DNA of 21,623 nt from Clostridiaceae bacterium (GTDB lineage Bacteria; Bacillota; Clostridia; Oscillospirales; QAMX01). The notes under the pieces are model-generated. The model was not told where the DNA came from. It saw only the letters and a list, made by a program, of their open reading frames with translations, and made no database searches. A program made the position numbers and the translations under genes. Where the stretch lies: the NCBI GenBank assembly GCA_016297585.1, contig JAEDGJ010000025.1, forward strand, positions 1 to 21,623, given 5' to 3'. Shown here piece after piece: positions 14,771 to 21,623 of the stretch (positions are counted from its first letter, which is position 1; every line of letters begins with the position of its first letter).

Positions 14771-15802
14771 TTATTCCTTGATACCCGAGCGATCGATGCA
14801 CTCGATGAAGAAGCGCTGTCCGAACACATACATCAGCGTAAGGGGCAGGACGACCCAGATCGCCGCGGCGTTCAGCCAGACCATGCCCTCCTGAATCTCC
14901 TCCTGACTCGCGTCGTAGGCGACCGACCACATGCAGGATTGGAGCTTCTGGAAGAGCGTCTGCATCGTACTCTGGCCGTTGAACAGACCGGAGATGATGG
15001 AATCGTTCCAGTACGCGACCATCGAAAGAAGGAAGACCGTCACGAACGCCGGCACCGTGATCGGCACCATGATCCGGATGAAGGTCTGGAACGAGTTGCA
15101 GCCGTCGATCTTCGCGGCATTTTCAAGCTCCTTCGGCAGCCCCATGAAGAACTGGCGGAGCACGAAGATGTAGATGCCGCTGCGCAGGCCCATGCCGAAC
15201 ATCGCGGGAAGGTAATACACAAACTCCGTATTGACGATGCTGACCGTGAGCGGCGTTCCGGTGAACAGCCCGATCAGCTTGCCGATGCCGAAGAAGTCAA
15301 AATAGACGTAGGAGACGTACATCGGGATCTGCACCGTCTGCAGCGGGACAATGATCGTCAGGACGACGAGGATGAACAGCAGGTTGCGTCCGGGGAACTT
15401 AAAGCGCGCGAGCCCGTAAGCCGTAAGCGAGTCGCTGACGAGCTGCAGCAGGGTGGAAACGAGCGCGAGGCGCGTCGTATAGAACAGCGGCTTTAAGTAA
15501 TTCATCGCGCCGAACGCCGTCACGAAGTTTTCGAGCGTCGGACGCTTCGGGATCCAGATGACCGAGGCGTCGTGCACCTCTTCGATGGGCTTGAAGGCCA
15601 TACTCAGCATCTGCAGCACCGGATACAGCACAAGGAAGCTGATGCCGATCAGCAGCACGATGCGGAACACGCGGAACAGCGCGTTTCCGCCGCGATAGGC
15701 GAGCTTCTTTTTGTCGATCTGCACATTCCGAAGCCGCTGAACGAAAGAGGGTCTTTTTCCGGTTGCCGCCGCGGCGGGTGCGGTAGTAGCATTGGATTTC
15801 AT
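14771..15802 (-). CDS. Sugar ABC transporter permease, MalG-like
   Basis: A 343-residue CUT1 permease with about six hydrophobic helices. A polar, basic N-terminal extension rich in Ala and Thr precedes the first helix (FRIVLLIGISFLVLYPVLQM). The ATPase-docking EAA loop reads ELENAAKIDGCNSFQTFIRI, around residues 224-243. The C-terminus ends in FIECIDRSGIKE. It is the final gene of the operon and pairs with the MalF-like permease 26 bases upstream. The start is uncertain: an AAGGAG site lies 11 bases before the ATG at 15802 and 5 bases before an in-frame TTG at 15808, so a TTG start adding two residues is possible. Confidence 0.93.
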   Translation of the reverse strand: MKSNATTAPAAAATGKRPSFVQRLRNVQIDKKKLAYRGGNALFRVFRIVLLIGISFLVLYPVLQMLSMAFKPIEEVHDASVIWIPKRPTLENFVTAFGAMNYLKPLFYTTRLALVSTLLQLVSDSLTAYGLARFKFPGRNLLFILVVLTIIVPLQTVQIPMYVSYVYFDFFGIGKLIGLFTGTPLTVSIVNTEFVYYLPAMFGMGLRSGIYIFVLRQFFMGLPKELENAAKIDGCNSFQTFIRIMVPITVPAFVTVFLLSMVAYWNDSIISGLFNGQSTMQTLFQKLQSCMWSVAYDASQEEIQEGMVWLNAAAIWVVLPLTLMYVFGQRFFIECIDRSGIKE

Positions 15803-15828
15803 GTTCAAAAAAGCTCCTTTTTAACCCC

Positions 15829-16755
15829 TTAGCTCATGTAATAGACCCGTTTGGCAAACAGGCGGAAGATGATGCCCAGAATGATCAGGATCAGCATAAA
15901 GTAGAGCCAGGAAACCGTGGCGGAATAGTGCATCTTGGTCAGCAGGTTGTTCTGGATGATCTGCATGACCGTGTTGGTGCTGTCGGTGAAGCTGTCGACG
16001 ACCGTATACACGAGACAGACGAGCATGATCGGGGAAACCAGGGGGAAGGTGATCTTCCAGAAATACTCCCATTTCGTCGCGCCCTCGATCATCGCCACCT
16101 CGTTATAGGACGCGGGGATGGTCTGCAGGTTCGACAGATACAGCACGATCGGAATGCCGGAACGCCAGGAGACCTGAAAGATGTTGTTCGTCACGGAGGT
16201 CAGCTTCTCGATGATGTCCGCCGGCAGGCCGTACTGCCCCATGATCGCGGCCAGGACCGCCTCCATGCCGTCCGAGGCGAAGATGAAGACGTTGCTCGAC
16301 GCCGCGACCTCGGTATCCATGCCGGTCTGCGTCAGCAGCGACATGATGATCGGCGACGCGATGATGACGGGCAGGAAGAAGATCGTGCGGAACGCCGTGC
16401 GTCCGGCGAATTTCTGATTCAGCAGCAGCGCGATGAGCAGGCTGTACAGCGCGACGACCGGCACCTGAAACGCGGCTTCCGCGAGCAGTCCCGGGAACGC
16501 CTTCAGCAGCGCCGCGTCCGCCGTCAGCGCGTTGCGGTAGTTGCGCAGCCCCACAAAGGTCAGCGCCACGCCTTCCTTGACGAATTTGACCTCGTGGAAG
16601 GAATAGATCAGGGATGTCACCAGCGGCTTTGCAAAGAAGAAAATGAAGCCGATGATCCACGGGATCATGAAAACGAGTCCCACCAGTCCTTCTTTCTGTG
16701 CAAGCCGGATGCGGAACCGTCTTTTTTTCGGCTTGGTGCTGTCGATTGCCTTCAC
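15829..16755 (-). CDS. Sugar ABC transporter permease, MalF/UgpA-like
   Basis: A 308-residue CUT1 permease, partner of the MalG-like protein encoded next. Basic N-terminus (KPKKRRFRIRLAQ), then about six hydrophobic helices starting near 24 (LVGLVFMIPWIIGFIFFF). The EAA loop is YNEVAMIEGATKWEYFWKIT, near 217-236. An outside loop of about 50 residues (roughly 143-195) looks longer than usual for this class and may contact the binding protein. It starts with GTG; an AAAGGG site lies about 11 bases upstream. It follows the DUF5696-like gene after 64 bases. The matching binding protein is not inside the window and may be encoded upstream of it. Confidence 0.93.
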   Translation of the reverse strand: MKAIDSTKPKKRRFRIRLAQKEGLVGLVFMIPWIIGFIFFFAKPLVTSLIYSFHEVKFVKEGVALTFVGLRNYRNALTADAALLKAFPGLLAEAAFQVPVVALYSLLIALLLNQKFAGRTAFRTIFFLPVIIASPIIMSLLTQTGMDTEVAASSNVFIFASDGMEAVLAAIMGQYGLPADIIEKLTSVTNNIFQVSWRSGIPIVLYLSNLQTIPASYNEVAMIEGATKWEYFWKITFPLVSPIMLVCLVYTVVDSFTDSTNTVMQIIQNNLLTKMHYSATVSWLYFMLILIILGIIFRLFAKRVYYMS

Positions 16756-16819
16756 AGATGTTTCATCCCTTTCTTTTCACTCGGGTAATCCCGGCAAATC
16801 CGGATTCCATAGCCCCGTC

Positions 16820-19102
16820 TCATGCCGGAAGGAACACATATCCCATCGACGGGATCTCCGTGCCCTCGAAGAGATAGGCGCTGTTCGAATAGTTGATGAC
16901 GATGCGGCTGCCGGAGCCGTAAACCGTCTCCGTCACCTCTTCGGTCACATACCGGTGGGACTCGATGCGGTCGCTGCCGATCTTGTCCATCACCCCGCGG
17001 TATTCGTCATACTGCTCGGCCGCGATGTCGAGCCAGAGCGACGGGTCCGCGCCGAAGAGATAGTTGTAGTCGGTATCCTCGAGGACGGACACGTCCTCGC
17101 CGATCCAGGTAAAGCAGAGGCTCGAGCCGCTCTCCAGCGCCTTCAGGAAACTAGCACGCCGGTTGGAGCTCAGATTCACGGACGGAATGGCGTTGACGAC
17201 CGAGCCGCGGGTCACGATCTGGTAAAACGGCACCGCGCGGTCGGTCATGTCGTAATGGCTGCTGTCCATCGGGGAGTCCAGCACGAGATCCGCATATCCG
17301 AGCGCGTAGGCGTTACCCGCGTGCACGAGAACGCTGTCGAAGCGCTCGTCGGCGGTCTGCAGGATCGAGCAGATGGAGTCGATCGCCTCCGTGCGGGTCA
17401 CGGCGCTCTCCGGCGCGAAGTCGGAGTACGGCGCATCCGCCGCGACGGTAAAGCCGAGATTCGCGATGCCGAGCTTTCCCGCCGACGCGAAGAACTTTTC
17501 CGCGAGTCCGGGTACGAGCGTGGGCTTTAAGAGCCAGTAGCGCGTCTCCGGGATCGGGACAAAGGTGTTGATGCCGTATTCGTACTGGAACACAGGCGAG
17601 TCGTACACGCTGCGCACGCTGTCGCGCGCGGTGCTGAAGCCGGAGCCGTCGTTATGGAACGAGAAGAAGTCCGTATCGATAAACAGCGGGATGTTCCGCT
17701 CCGCAAGCGTGGAGATCAGCGCGGCGTAGTCCTTCGACGAGCCGAGCGTGCGTTCCGCGGCGGCGGAGGCGGGCATGACGTTGTCCAGGCCGCCCTTATA
17801 CGCGCCCTGATAGTTGACGACCAGCGATTCGACGCCGCGAGCGCCGAGCGCTTCCGTCAGCCCGAGCGCGTCGCGGTAGGTGGTCAGCGCCGTCGTGCGG
17901 TCGGAGGTGATGCCCATGGAGACCTGCTCGACCGGAACGGCGCCGTAGAGATCGAGCACGAAGGGATTCTCCGCCGCGAGCGCCGACGCCTTCAGCTCGC
18001 CTCTTTCCTCGAGATAGCTGCGGTAGCGCCGCGCCATGCCGGAGTAATCGGCGTCGCCGCCGTCGAGGAAGAAGTAGCGCACGCGGTAGACGTCGTCCGC
18101 GGTGTAGCAGTCCATGAATTTCATCGTCGAGAAGGAGCCGAGCTCTCCGCCGCCGGCGTTGATCTCACTGCGGCGGAACACCATCTCCGAGTAGACGTAG
18201 TTATAGCTGTTGCCCTTGCGGCTGACGCTCGCGGAGATCTTGCCGGAGGCGTCGCCCTCCTCCACGACGGCGAGGAGCGCGTAATCCCCGTTCTTGATGC
18301 CGAACACGGGAAGCCGGACGCTTTCCGTCACCGTCGTCAGATACGCGCGGGAGATCGCGGTATCGTCGCCGTAGATGTTCGCGCTGTAGGCGCTGGCGCT
18401 TTCCTTGCCGTTGTTGAAGTCGATCAGCGCGCCCGAGCCGTCGGGCACGAAGAGGTAGCCGTCGTCCGCCAGCCCGCCCGCGCCGAAGAACGGCAGGACG
18501 CTGACGCTCGCGAGGACATAGCGCTCCGTGAAGAGCTCCTGGATCTCCGAGGCGCGGATCTCGACCGAGAGACCCTCCCCGTCGATCGTATAGCGCACCG
18601 GAATGACGATGCCCTGATCGGGGAAGGCAAACGAGAACTTCACGCCGTTCTCCACGAGCTCGCATTCCATGCCGCCCTTGTTGATGCTGGCGGCGTAGTT
18701 GTCCTTGGTCTGCTTCTGCTGCGTGTTGACGACGTAGGAGGACATGACAAGCTGGGACGCGAGCCTCGCGGGCTGGGTGGTCAGCTCGTCCTCCGCGCGG
18801 TCCTGCGGATTGCTGTACCAGATCTTCCCCGTATCCAGGCATTCCACCGCGACCTCGCCGGTCGCCGGGTTATAGAGAAGCGCATAGCGGTCGTTTTCCG
18901 CGGCCGTCAGAAAGACGGACTCGCCGTAGGCAGGCTCCTTTTCCGAAAGCGGAGAGGTCGGGGGCTCGGCCTCCAGCGCCTCGCTCTGCTGCTGCGCGGT
19001 GGACATGGCGATCACCGCCGCGACCAGCGCCGCAACGAGCAGCACCTTGAAGCCGATCGAAAAGCCCGTCCGGATCCGCTGCAGGGTTTGTTTCTTGCTC
19101 AT
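16820..19102 (-). CDS. Large membrane-anchored surface protein, DUF5696-like, probable TIM-barrel fold
   Basis: A 760-residue protein with one N-terminal transmembrane or uncleaved signal segment (about 17-34) and a large extracellular part. The N-terminal half (about 60-370) is beta-rich, with a segment GYLFVPDGSGALIDFNNG. The second half alternates helices and strands in a TIM-barrel-like manner, with segments such as VVNYQGAYKGG (about 430) and PLFIDTDFFSFHND (about 470). I recognise it as DUF5696-like from context and these segments; it resembles glycoside-hydrolase-like surface proteins, but I cannot assign catalytic residues or a substrate. It lies 27 bases after the Yip1-like gene and before two sugar permeases, which suggests a role in sensing, binding or cutting a glycan to be imported. 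Confidence 0.8.
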   Translation of the reverse strand: MSKKQTLQRIRTGFSIGFKVLLVAALVAAVIAMSTAQQQSEALEAEPPTSPLSEKEPAYGESVFLTAAENDRYALLYNPATGEVAVECLDTGKIWYSNPQDRAEDELTTQPARLASQLVMSSYVVNTQQKQTKDNYAASINKGGMECELVENGVKFSFAFPDQGIVIPVRYTIDGEGLSVEIRASEIQELFTERYVLASVSVLPFFGAGGLADDGYLFVPDGSGALIDFNNGKESASAYSANIYGDDTAISRAYLTTVTESVRLPVFGIKNGDYALLAVVEEGDASGKISASVSRKGNSYNYVYSEMVFRRSEINAGGGELGSFSTMKFMDCYTADDVYRVRYFFLDGGDADYSGMARRYRSYLEERGELKASALAAENPFVLDLYGAVPVEQVSMGITSDRTTALTTYRDALGLTEALGARGVESLVVNYQGAYKGGLDNVMPASAAAERTLGSSKDYAALISTLAERNIPLFIDTDFFSFHNDGSGFSTARDSVRSVYDSPVFQYEYGINTFVPIPETRYWLLKPTLVPGLAEKFFASAGKLGIANLGFTVAADAPYSDFAPESAVTRTEAIDSICSILQTADERFDSVLVHAGNAYALGYADLVLDSPMDSSHYDMTDRAVPFYQIVTRGSVVNAIPSVNLSSNRRASFLKALESGSSLCFTWIGEDVSVLEDTDYNYLFGADPSLWLDIAAEQYDEYRGVMDKIGSDRIESHRYVTEEVTETVYGSGSRIVINYSNSAYLFEGTEIPSMGYVFLPA

Positions 19103-19129
19103 TTCTTCGCCTCATCCTTTCATCCGTAT

Positions 19130-19762
19130 CTAGCGCGTCGTCAGCTCCAGAAATACGGTCCAGAGAAAGACGCCAAGCTGGCGGAACACCGTGGCCAGCA
19201 GCAGGAGTATAAACAATATGATCAGCATGCCCAGCACGGCCAGCACCAGCGAGCCGGCGGTCTTGCCTTCGCTGTACTCGTGGATCTCCCCCAGTCCCGC
19301 AAACAGCACGAGAAAGCTCCACACGAGCGAAAGCGTCACGCTGTAATTCAGCAGGATCCCCTCGTCGAGCGTCATGACGCGGCTTAAAAGCGTCGTGAGG
19401 ATGCGCACGAAGATATACGGCAGCAGGGAATACGCGCAGACGGCGCAGATCTCCTTATAGCTCCCCTTGCCGTCCATCAGCGTGCAGAAGCACCAGTTGG
19501 AGATAGTGACGACGAAAAAGACGCCCACCGTCGCAAGGAACGTGATCAGAAAATCCGCTTCCTGCTTCATGTTGAAGTCGAAGTCCGCGAAGGAGCGGTA
19601 AAACAGCTCGGTAAACAGCCACAGCACGACGATCGCGCCGGTGATCAGGTTCGAAGTCTTTTTGTAGTACTTCATCTCCTGGAAGCCGTCTCTCGGGTGA
19701 AACATGATGTAAAACGGGTAGGCGTAGGGACTCATCTTGTCAAACGCCATGAACTTGCTCAT
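19130..19762 (-). CDS. Yip1-family-like multi-pass membrane protein
   Basis: A 210-residue integral membrane protein with a short cytoplasmic N-terminus containing FYIMFHPRDGFQEMKYYKK, then five hydrophobic helices (about 39-57, 71-92, 104-121, 138-158 and 171-193). The N-terminal PRDGFQEMK pattern and helix arrangement fit bacterial Yip1-domain proteins, which have no established function in bacteria. Its ATG overlaps the stop codon of the upstream NHL/TPR gene (ATGA), and an AAGGAGG site lies six bases before it, so translation of the two is coupled and the proteins probably interact. Confidence 0.82.
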   Translation of the reverse strand: MSKFMAFDKMSPYAYPFYIMFHPRDGFQEMKYYKKTSNLITGAIVVLWLFTELFYRSFADFDFNMKQEADFLITFLATVGVFFVVTISNWCFCTLMDGKGSYKEICAVCAYSLLPYIFVRILTTLLSRVMTLDEGILLNYSVTLSLVWSFLVLFAGLGEIHEYSEGKTAGSLVLAVLGMLIILFILLLLATVFRQLGVFLWTVFLELTTR

Positions 19763-21255
19763 GCCGCGCCTCCTTTGCTTCTGCGATGCGCAATGCCGCT
19801 TCTTTTCAGCTTTGCCGCGATCAGCCTTCCCAGCTTCACGATGGGTTCCCAGAAAAAGATCACGAGGATCAGCGCCGCAATGACGCCCAGCACCGCGCCG
19901 AAGTGGTTTTTAATCAGCTCGTCGCGGTAGGAGGCCTTCGCAAGGGAGTAGTTTTCCTGATCGTAGCCCTTTTGGAAGTAATCCATCGCCGCGGCGTAGT
20001 TGCCGAGCATCATTTCCGCCTTGCCGAGTCCGACATAGGCCTGCGTGAAGTTGAAATTCATGCGCAGGACCTCCTTCCACGGCTCGATCGACTCGACATA
20101 CAGGCCTTCGTTGAACAGCGTGATGGCGGTGCGGATCATTTCGCCGTAGAGCGTCGGCTCAAAGACCACGAGGCAGTTCTTCTTGGCGTCGAGCACGAAG
20201 ATCTCGCCTCGCTCGTTCGTCCCGATGGCGGAGGGCGACGTGAAAAGGCCCTCCTGCTGTCCGAGTCCGCCCGAAACCGCCAGCAGATTGCCGGCCTCGT
20301 CGTACTGATACACCATGCCGTTGTTGCGGTCGACGATCGTGAAGAAGCCCTCGTCGTCGACGACGATGTCGCTGAAGGAGACCGGCAGATCCTCGCGGCG
20401 CGTCATTTCGCCGTAGGCTTTCGGCTCCAGGATGTTCTCGCCCAGCGCGTTGAGCTTGCTGACCTCGGTCTCGAGGTACTCGTTCTGCTGGGAGACCGCG
20501 TAGATAAAGCGGTCCTTGCTCCAGAAGAGGTTATTGAACTCCACGGGCTGGAAGCTCTCCGTGGACTGCTGGCGCTGCGCCTCGGTCATGATCGACCGCC
20601 ACATGCGCTCGATGCGCACGGACAGGGTCTCGCGGACCTCGTTCGTGCCGTAGAAGCCGAGGAAGGTGCCCTCCTCGTTGATCAGCAGCGCGCCGGTGTT
20701 GACGTTCTTCGTCAGCACATACAGCATGCCCGTGTTGTCGACGACGAGCTTCTTCGGCGCGAAGGGCAGCTCCGGATCGAGCAGGCTGCTGACCGGCTTT
20801 TCGTAGATGCGCGTCACGTTGCCGTCGTAGTCGGTCACGATGATGCGGTTTCCGGCGGTATCCGCGATGTACAGAAGCTGCTCCTGCTCGCGGCAGAAAA
20901 GCCCTTCCGCGTTTGCGTTCAGCGTGACCGTCTCGCCGTTATAGGAGAACTCGGTCAGCTCGCGGATATAGCGGTACTCGGCGTCGAGGAACACGATCCG
21001 GTTGTTGCCGCTGTCGAGAACGAAGATATTGCCCTCGCCGTCGGTCGCCATGTCCTGCGCGCTGAGGAACGGGCCGCAGGGCATGTCTTTGCCGTAGATG
21101 ACCTGCTGCACCTGAAAGGCGTTCGGCGACGGTACGGCGCGGTTCTCCTCGTCGTAGGTAAAGGAGCGGTTCGGCTCCACGCACAGCGCCGGTGCGGCCG
21201 TTAAAGCGGCGAGCAGGACGGCCAGAAGCAGGGCGGCTATTCTTTTACACTTCAT
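19759..21255 (-). CDS. Secreted NHL beta-propeller protein with TPR and C-terminal membrane anchor
   Basis: A 498-residue protein. A signal peptide (about 1-25, MKCKRIAALLLAVLLAALTA) leads to an extracellular beta-propeller of NHL-like repeats, seen as repeated G-x-I-F/L-Y-V-L/A-D segments such as GNIFVLDSGNNRI, LLYIADTAGNRI, GMLYVLT, GFFTIVDRNNGM and GEIFVLDAKKN. A TPR pair (about 395-445, with AYVGLGKAEMMLGNYAAAMDYFQKGY) and a transmembrane helix (about 464-482, VLGVIAALILVIFFW) with a basic cytoplasmic tail follow. It is probably a surface scaffold or ligand-binding protein. The ATG at 21255 fits both the signal peptide and a GGGGTGAAGAG site. It follows a permease gene by 14 bases and overlaps the Yip1-like gene by four. 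Confidence 0.85.
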   Translation of the reverse strand: MKCKRIAALLLAVLLAALTAAPALCVEPNRSFTYDEENRAVPSPNAFQVQQVIYGKDMPCGPFLSAQDMATDGEGNIFVLDSGNNRIVFLDAEYRYIRELTEFSYNGETVTLNANAEGLFCREQEQLLYIADTAGNRIIVTDYDGNVTRIYEKPVSSLLDPELPFAPKKLVVDNTGMLYVLTKNVNTGALLINEEGTFLGFYGTNEVRETLSVRIERMWRSIMTEAQRQQSTESFQPVEFNNLFWSKDRFIYAVSQQNEYLETEVSKLNALGENILEPKAYGEMTRREDLPVSFSDIVVDDEGFFTIVDRNNGMVYQYDEAGNLLAVSGGLGQQEGLFTSPSAIGTNERGEIFVLDAKKNCLVVFEPTLYGEMIRTAITLFNEGLYVESIEPWKEVLRMNFNFTQAYVGLGKAEMMLGNYAAAMDYFQKGYDQENYSLAKASYRDELIKNHFGAVLGVIAALILVIFFWEPIVKLGRLIAAKLKRSGIAHRRSKGGAA

Positions 21256-21269
21256 CTCTTCACCCCGCT

Positions 21270-21623
21270 TTAGTCCTTGATGCCCGAATGCGCCATCGTC
21301 TGGAGCATCTGATTCTGGTTGACAAGGAAGGTGATCATCGGCGGCAGCATCAGGATCAGCGACGCGGCCGCGGCGACGCCCATTCGCGCGTAGCCGCCGG
21401 CGTTGATCTGGCTTAAAACCGCCGGGAGCATCTTCAGCCGTTCGTTGAAGATGACCGTCGTCGAATCCGCGCCGCCCGCGGAGCCGTTCCAGATGTTCTG
21501 GAACGCCAGCACCATAACGGTCAGCCACGCGGGCTTGACGTTCGGCAGGATGATCGTCGTGAAGATCCGCATCTCGCTCGCGCCGTCGAGGCGGGCGGCC
21601 TCGATCAGCGCGTCGGGGATCTG
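21270..21623 (-). CDS. Sugar ABC transporter permease, MalG-like (partial, C-terminal part)
   Basis: The last 117 codons of a CUT1 permease; the frame is open to the right window edge. The ATPase-docking EAA loop is visible at the edge (QIPDALIEAARLDGASEMRI), followed by two hydrophobic segments and the usual end QNQMLQTMAHSGIKD, very like the end of the other MalG-type protein of this operon. Being a second-type subunit, it implies that another permease and perhaps a binding protein are encoded further upstream, outside the window. It is 14 bases before the NHL/TPR gene and in the same operon. Confidence 0.93.
   Translation of the reverse strand, partial: QIPDALIEAARLDGASEMRIFTTIILPNVKPAWLTVMVLAFQNIWNGSAGGADSTTVIFNERLKMLPAVLSQINAGGYARMGVAAAASLILMLPPMITFLVNQNQMLQTMAHSGIKD

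Noticed and set aside
14589..14930. N-terminal extension of the aldo/keto reductase
   Set aside because: The extension would cross the reductase promoter, the previous operon's terminator and the end of the permease gene; the ATG with GGAGGAA fits the family N-terminus.
16752..16769. Four-codon ORF (M-K-H-L-stop) whose stop overlaps the GTG start of the MalF-like gene
   Set aside because: It has no ribosome site at proper distance (AAAGGG directly abuts its ATG) and is too short to judge; the AAAGGG more likely serves the GTG start.
1..21623. CRISPR arrays, insertion sequences, phage genes, rRNA or tRNA genes
   Set aside because: No regularly spaced repeats of CRISPR size, no transposase or integrase motifs, and no complete RNA gene signatures were seen.

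Overview
The window looks like a high-GC anaerobic Firmicute, most likely a gut Clostridia of the Oscillospirales type. The reasons are a multi-subunit NAD(P)-linked [FeFe] hydrogenase, a PerR-type regulator, CUT1 sugar transporters of the LplB/YtcP/YtcQ class, strong AGGAGG ribosome sites and TTGACA-17-TATAAT promoters. The taxonomic call is an inference from gene content only.

Left part (1-7100, all minus strand). A strong promoter near 700 drives a PerR-like Fur-family repressor followed by a 6-pyruvoyl-tetrahydropterin-synthase-like gene cut by the window edge. A clean terminator separates these from the hydrogenase operon, which reads from about 7100 down to 784: rpe, a DRTGG-domain protein (ATGA overlap with rpe), then, after an internal extended -10 promoter, hndA (NuoE-like), a stand-alone GHKL ATPase, hndB, hndC (NuoF-like) and hndD ([FeFe] hydrogenase). 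HndA/B/C/D should form a soluble complex moving electrons between NAD(P)H, possibly ferredoxin, and H2. The DRTGG protein and the kinase-like ATPase are its unexplained companions.

Middle (7100-13700). A membrane-bound sensor of the AraC family (minus) faces a plus-strand sugar-uptake operon: two permeases and a lipoprotein solute-binding protein. The divergent promoters flank an array of TGCA boxes spaced 21, 22, 21 and 10 bp, a good candidate for the regulator's operator. An orphan plus-strand terminator sits just downstream of the AraC gene, with no plus-strand gene before it. The transporter operon ends in a strong hairpin terminator.

Right part (13700-21623, all minus strand). An aldo/keto reductase has its own promoter. 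Upstream of it, and ending in a terminator, lies a long operon that begins outside the window: a truncated permease, an NHL-propeller/TPR protein with a membrane anchor, a Yip1-like membrane protein, a large DUF5696-like anchored protein, and two further permeases. Close spacing and overlaps suggest that these work together. This surface-protein-plus-transporter cluster of unknown substrate is the most likely place for undescribed biology here. No ABC ATPase gene is present for any of the transporters.
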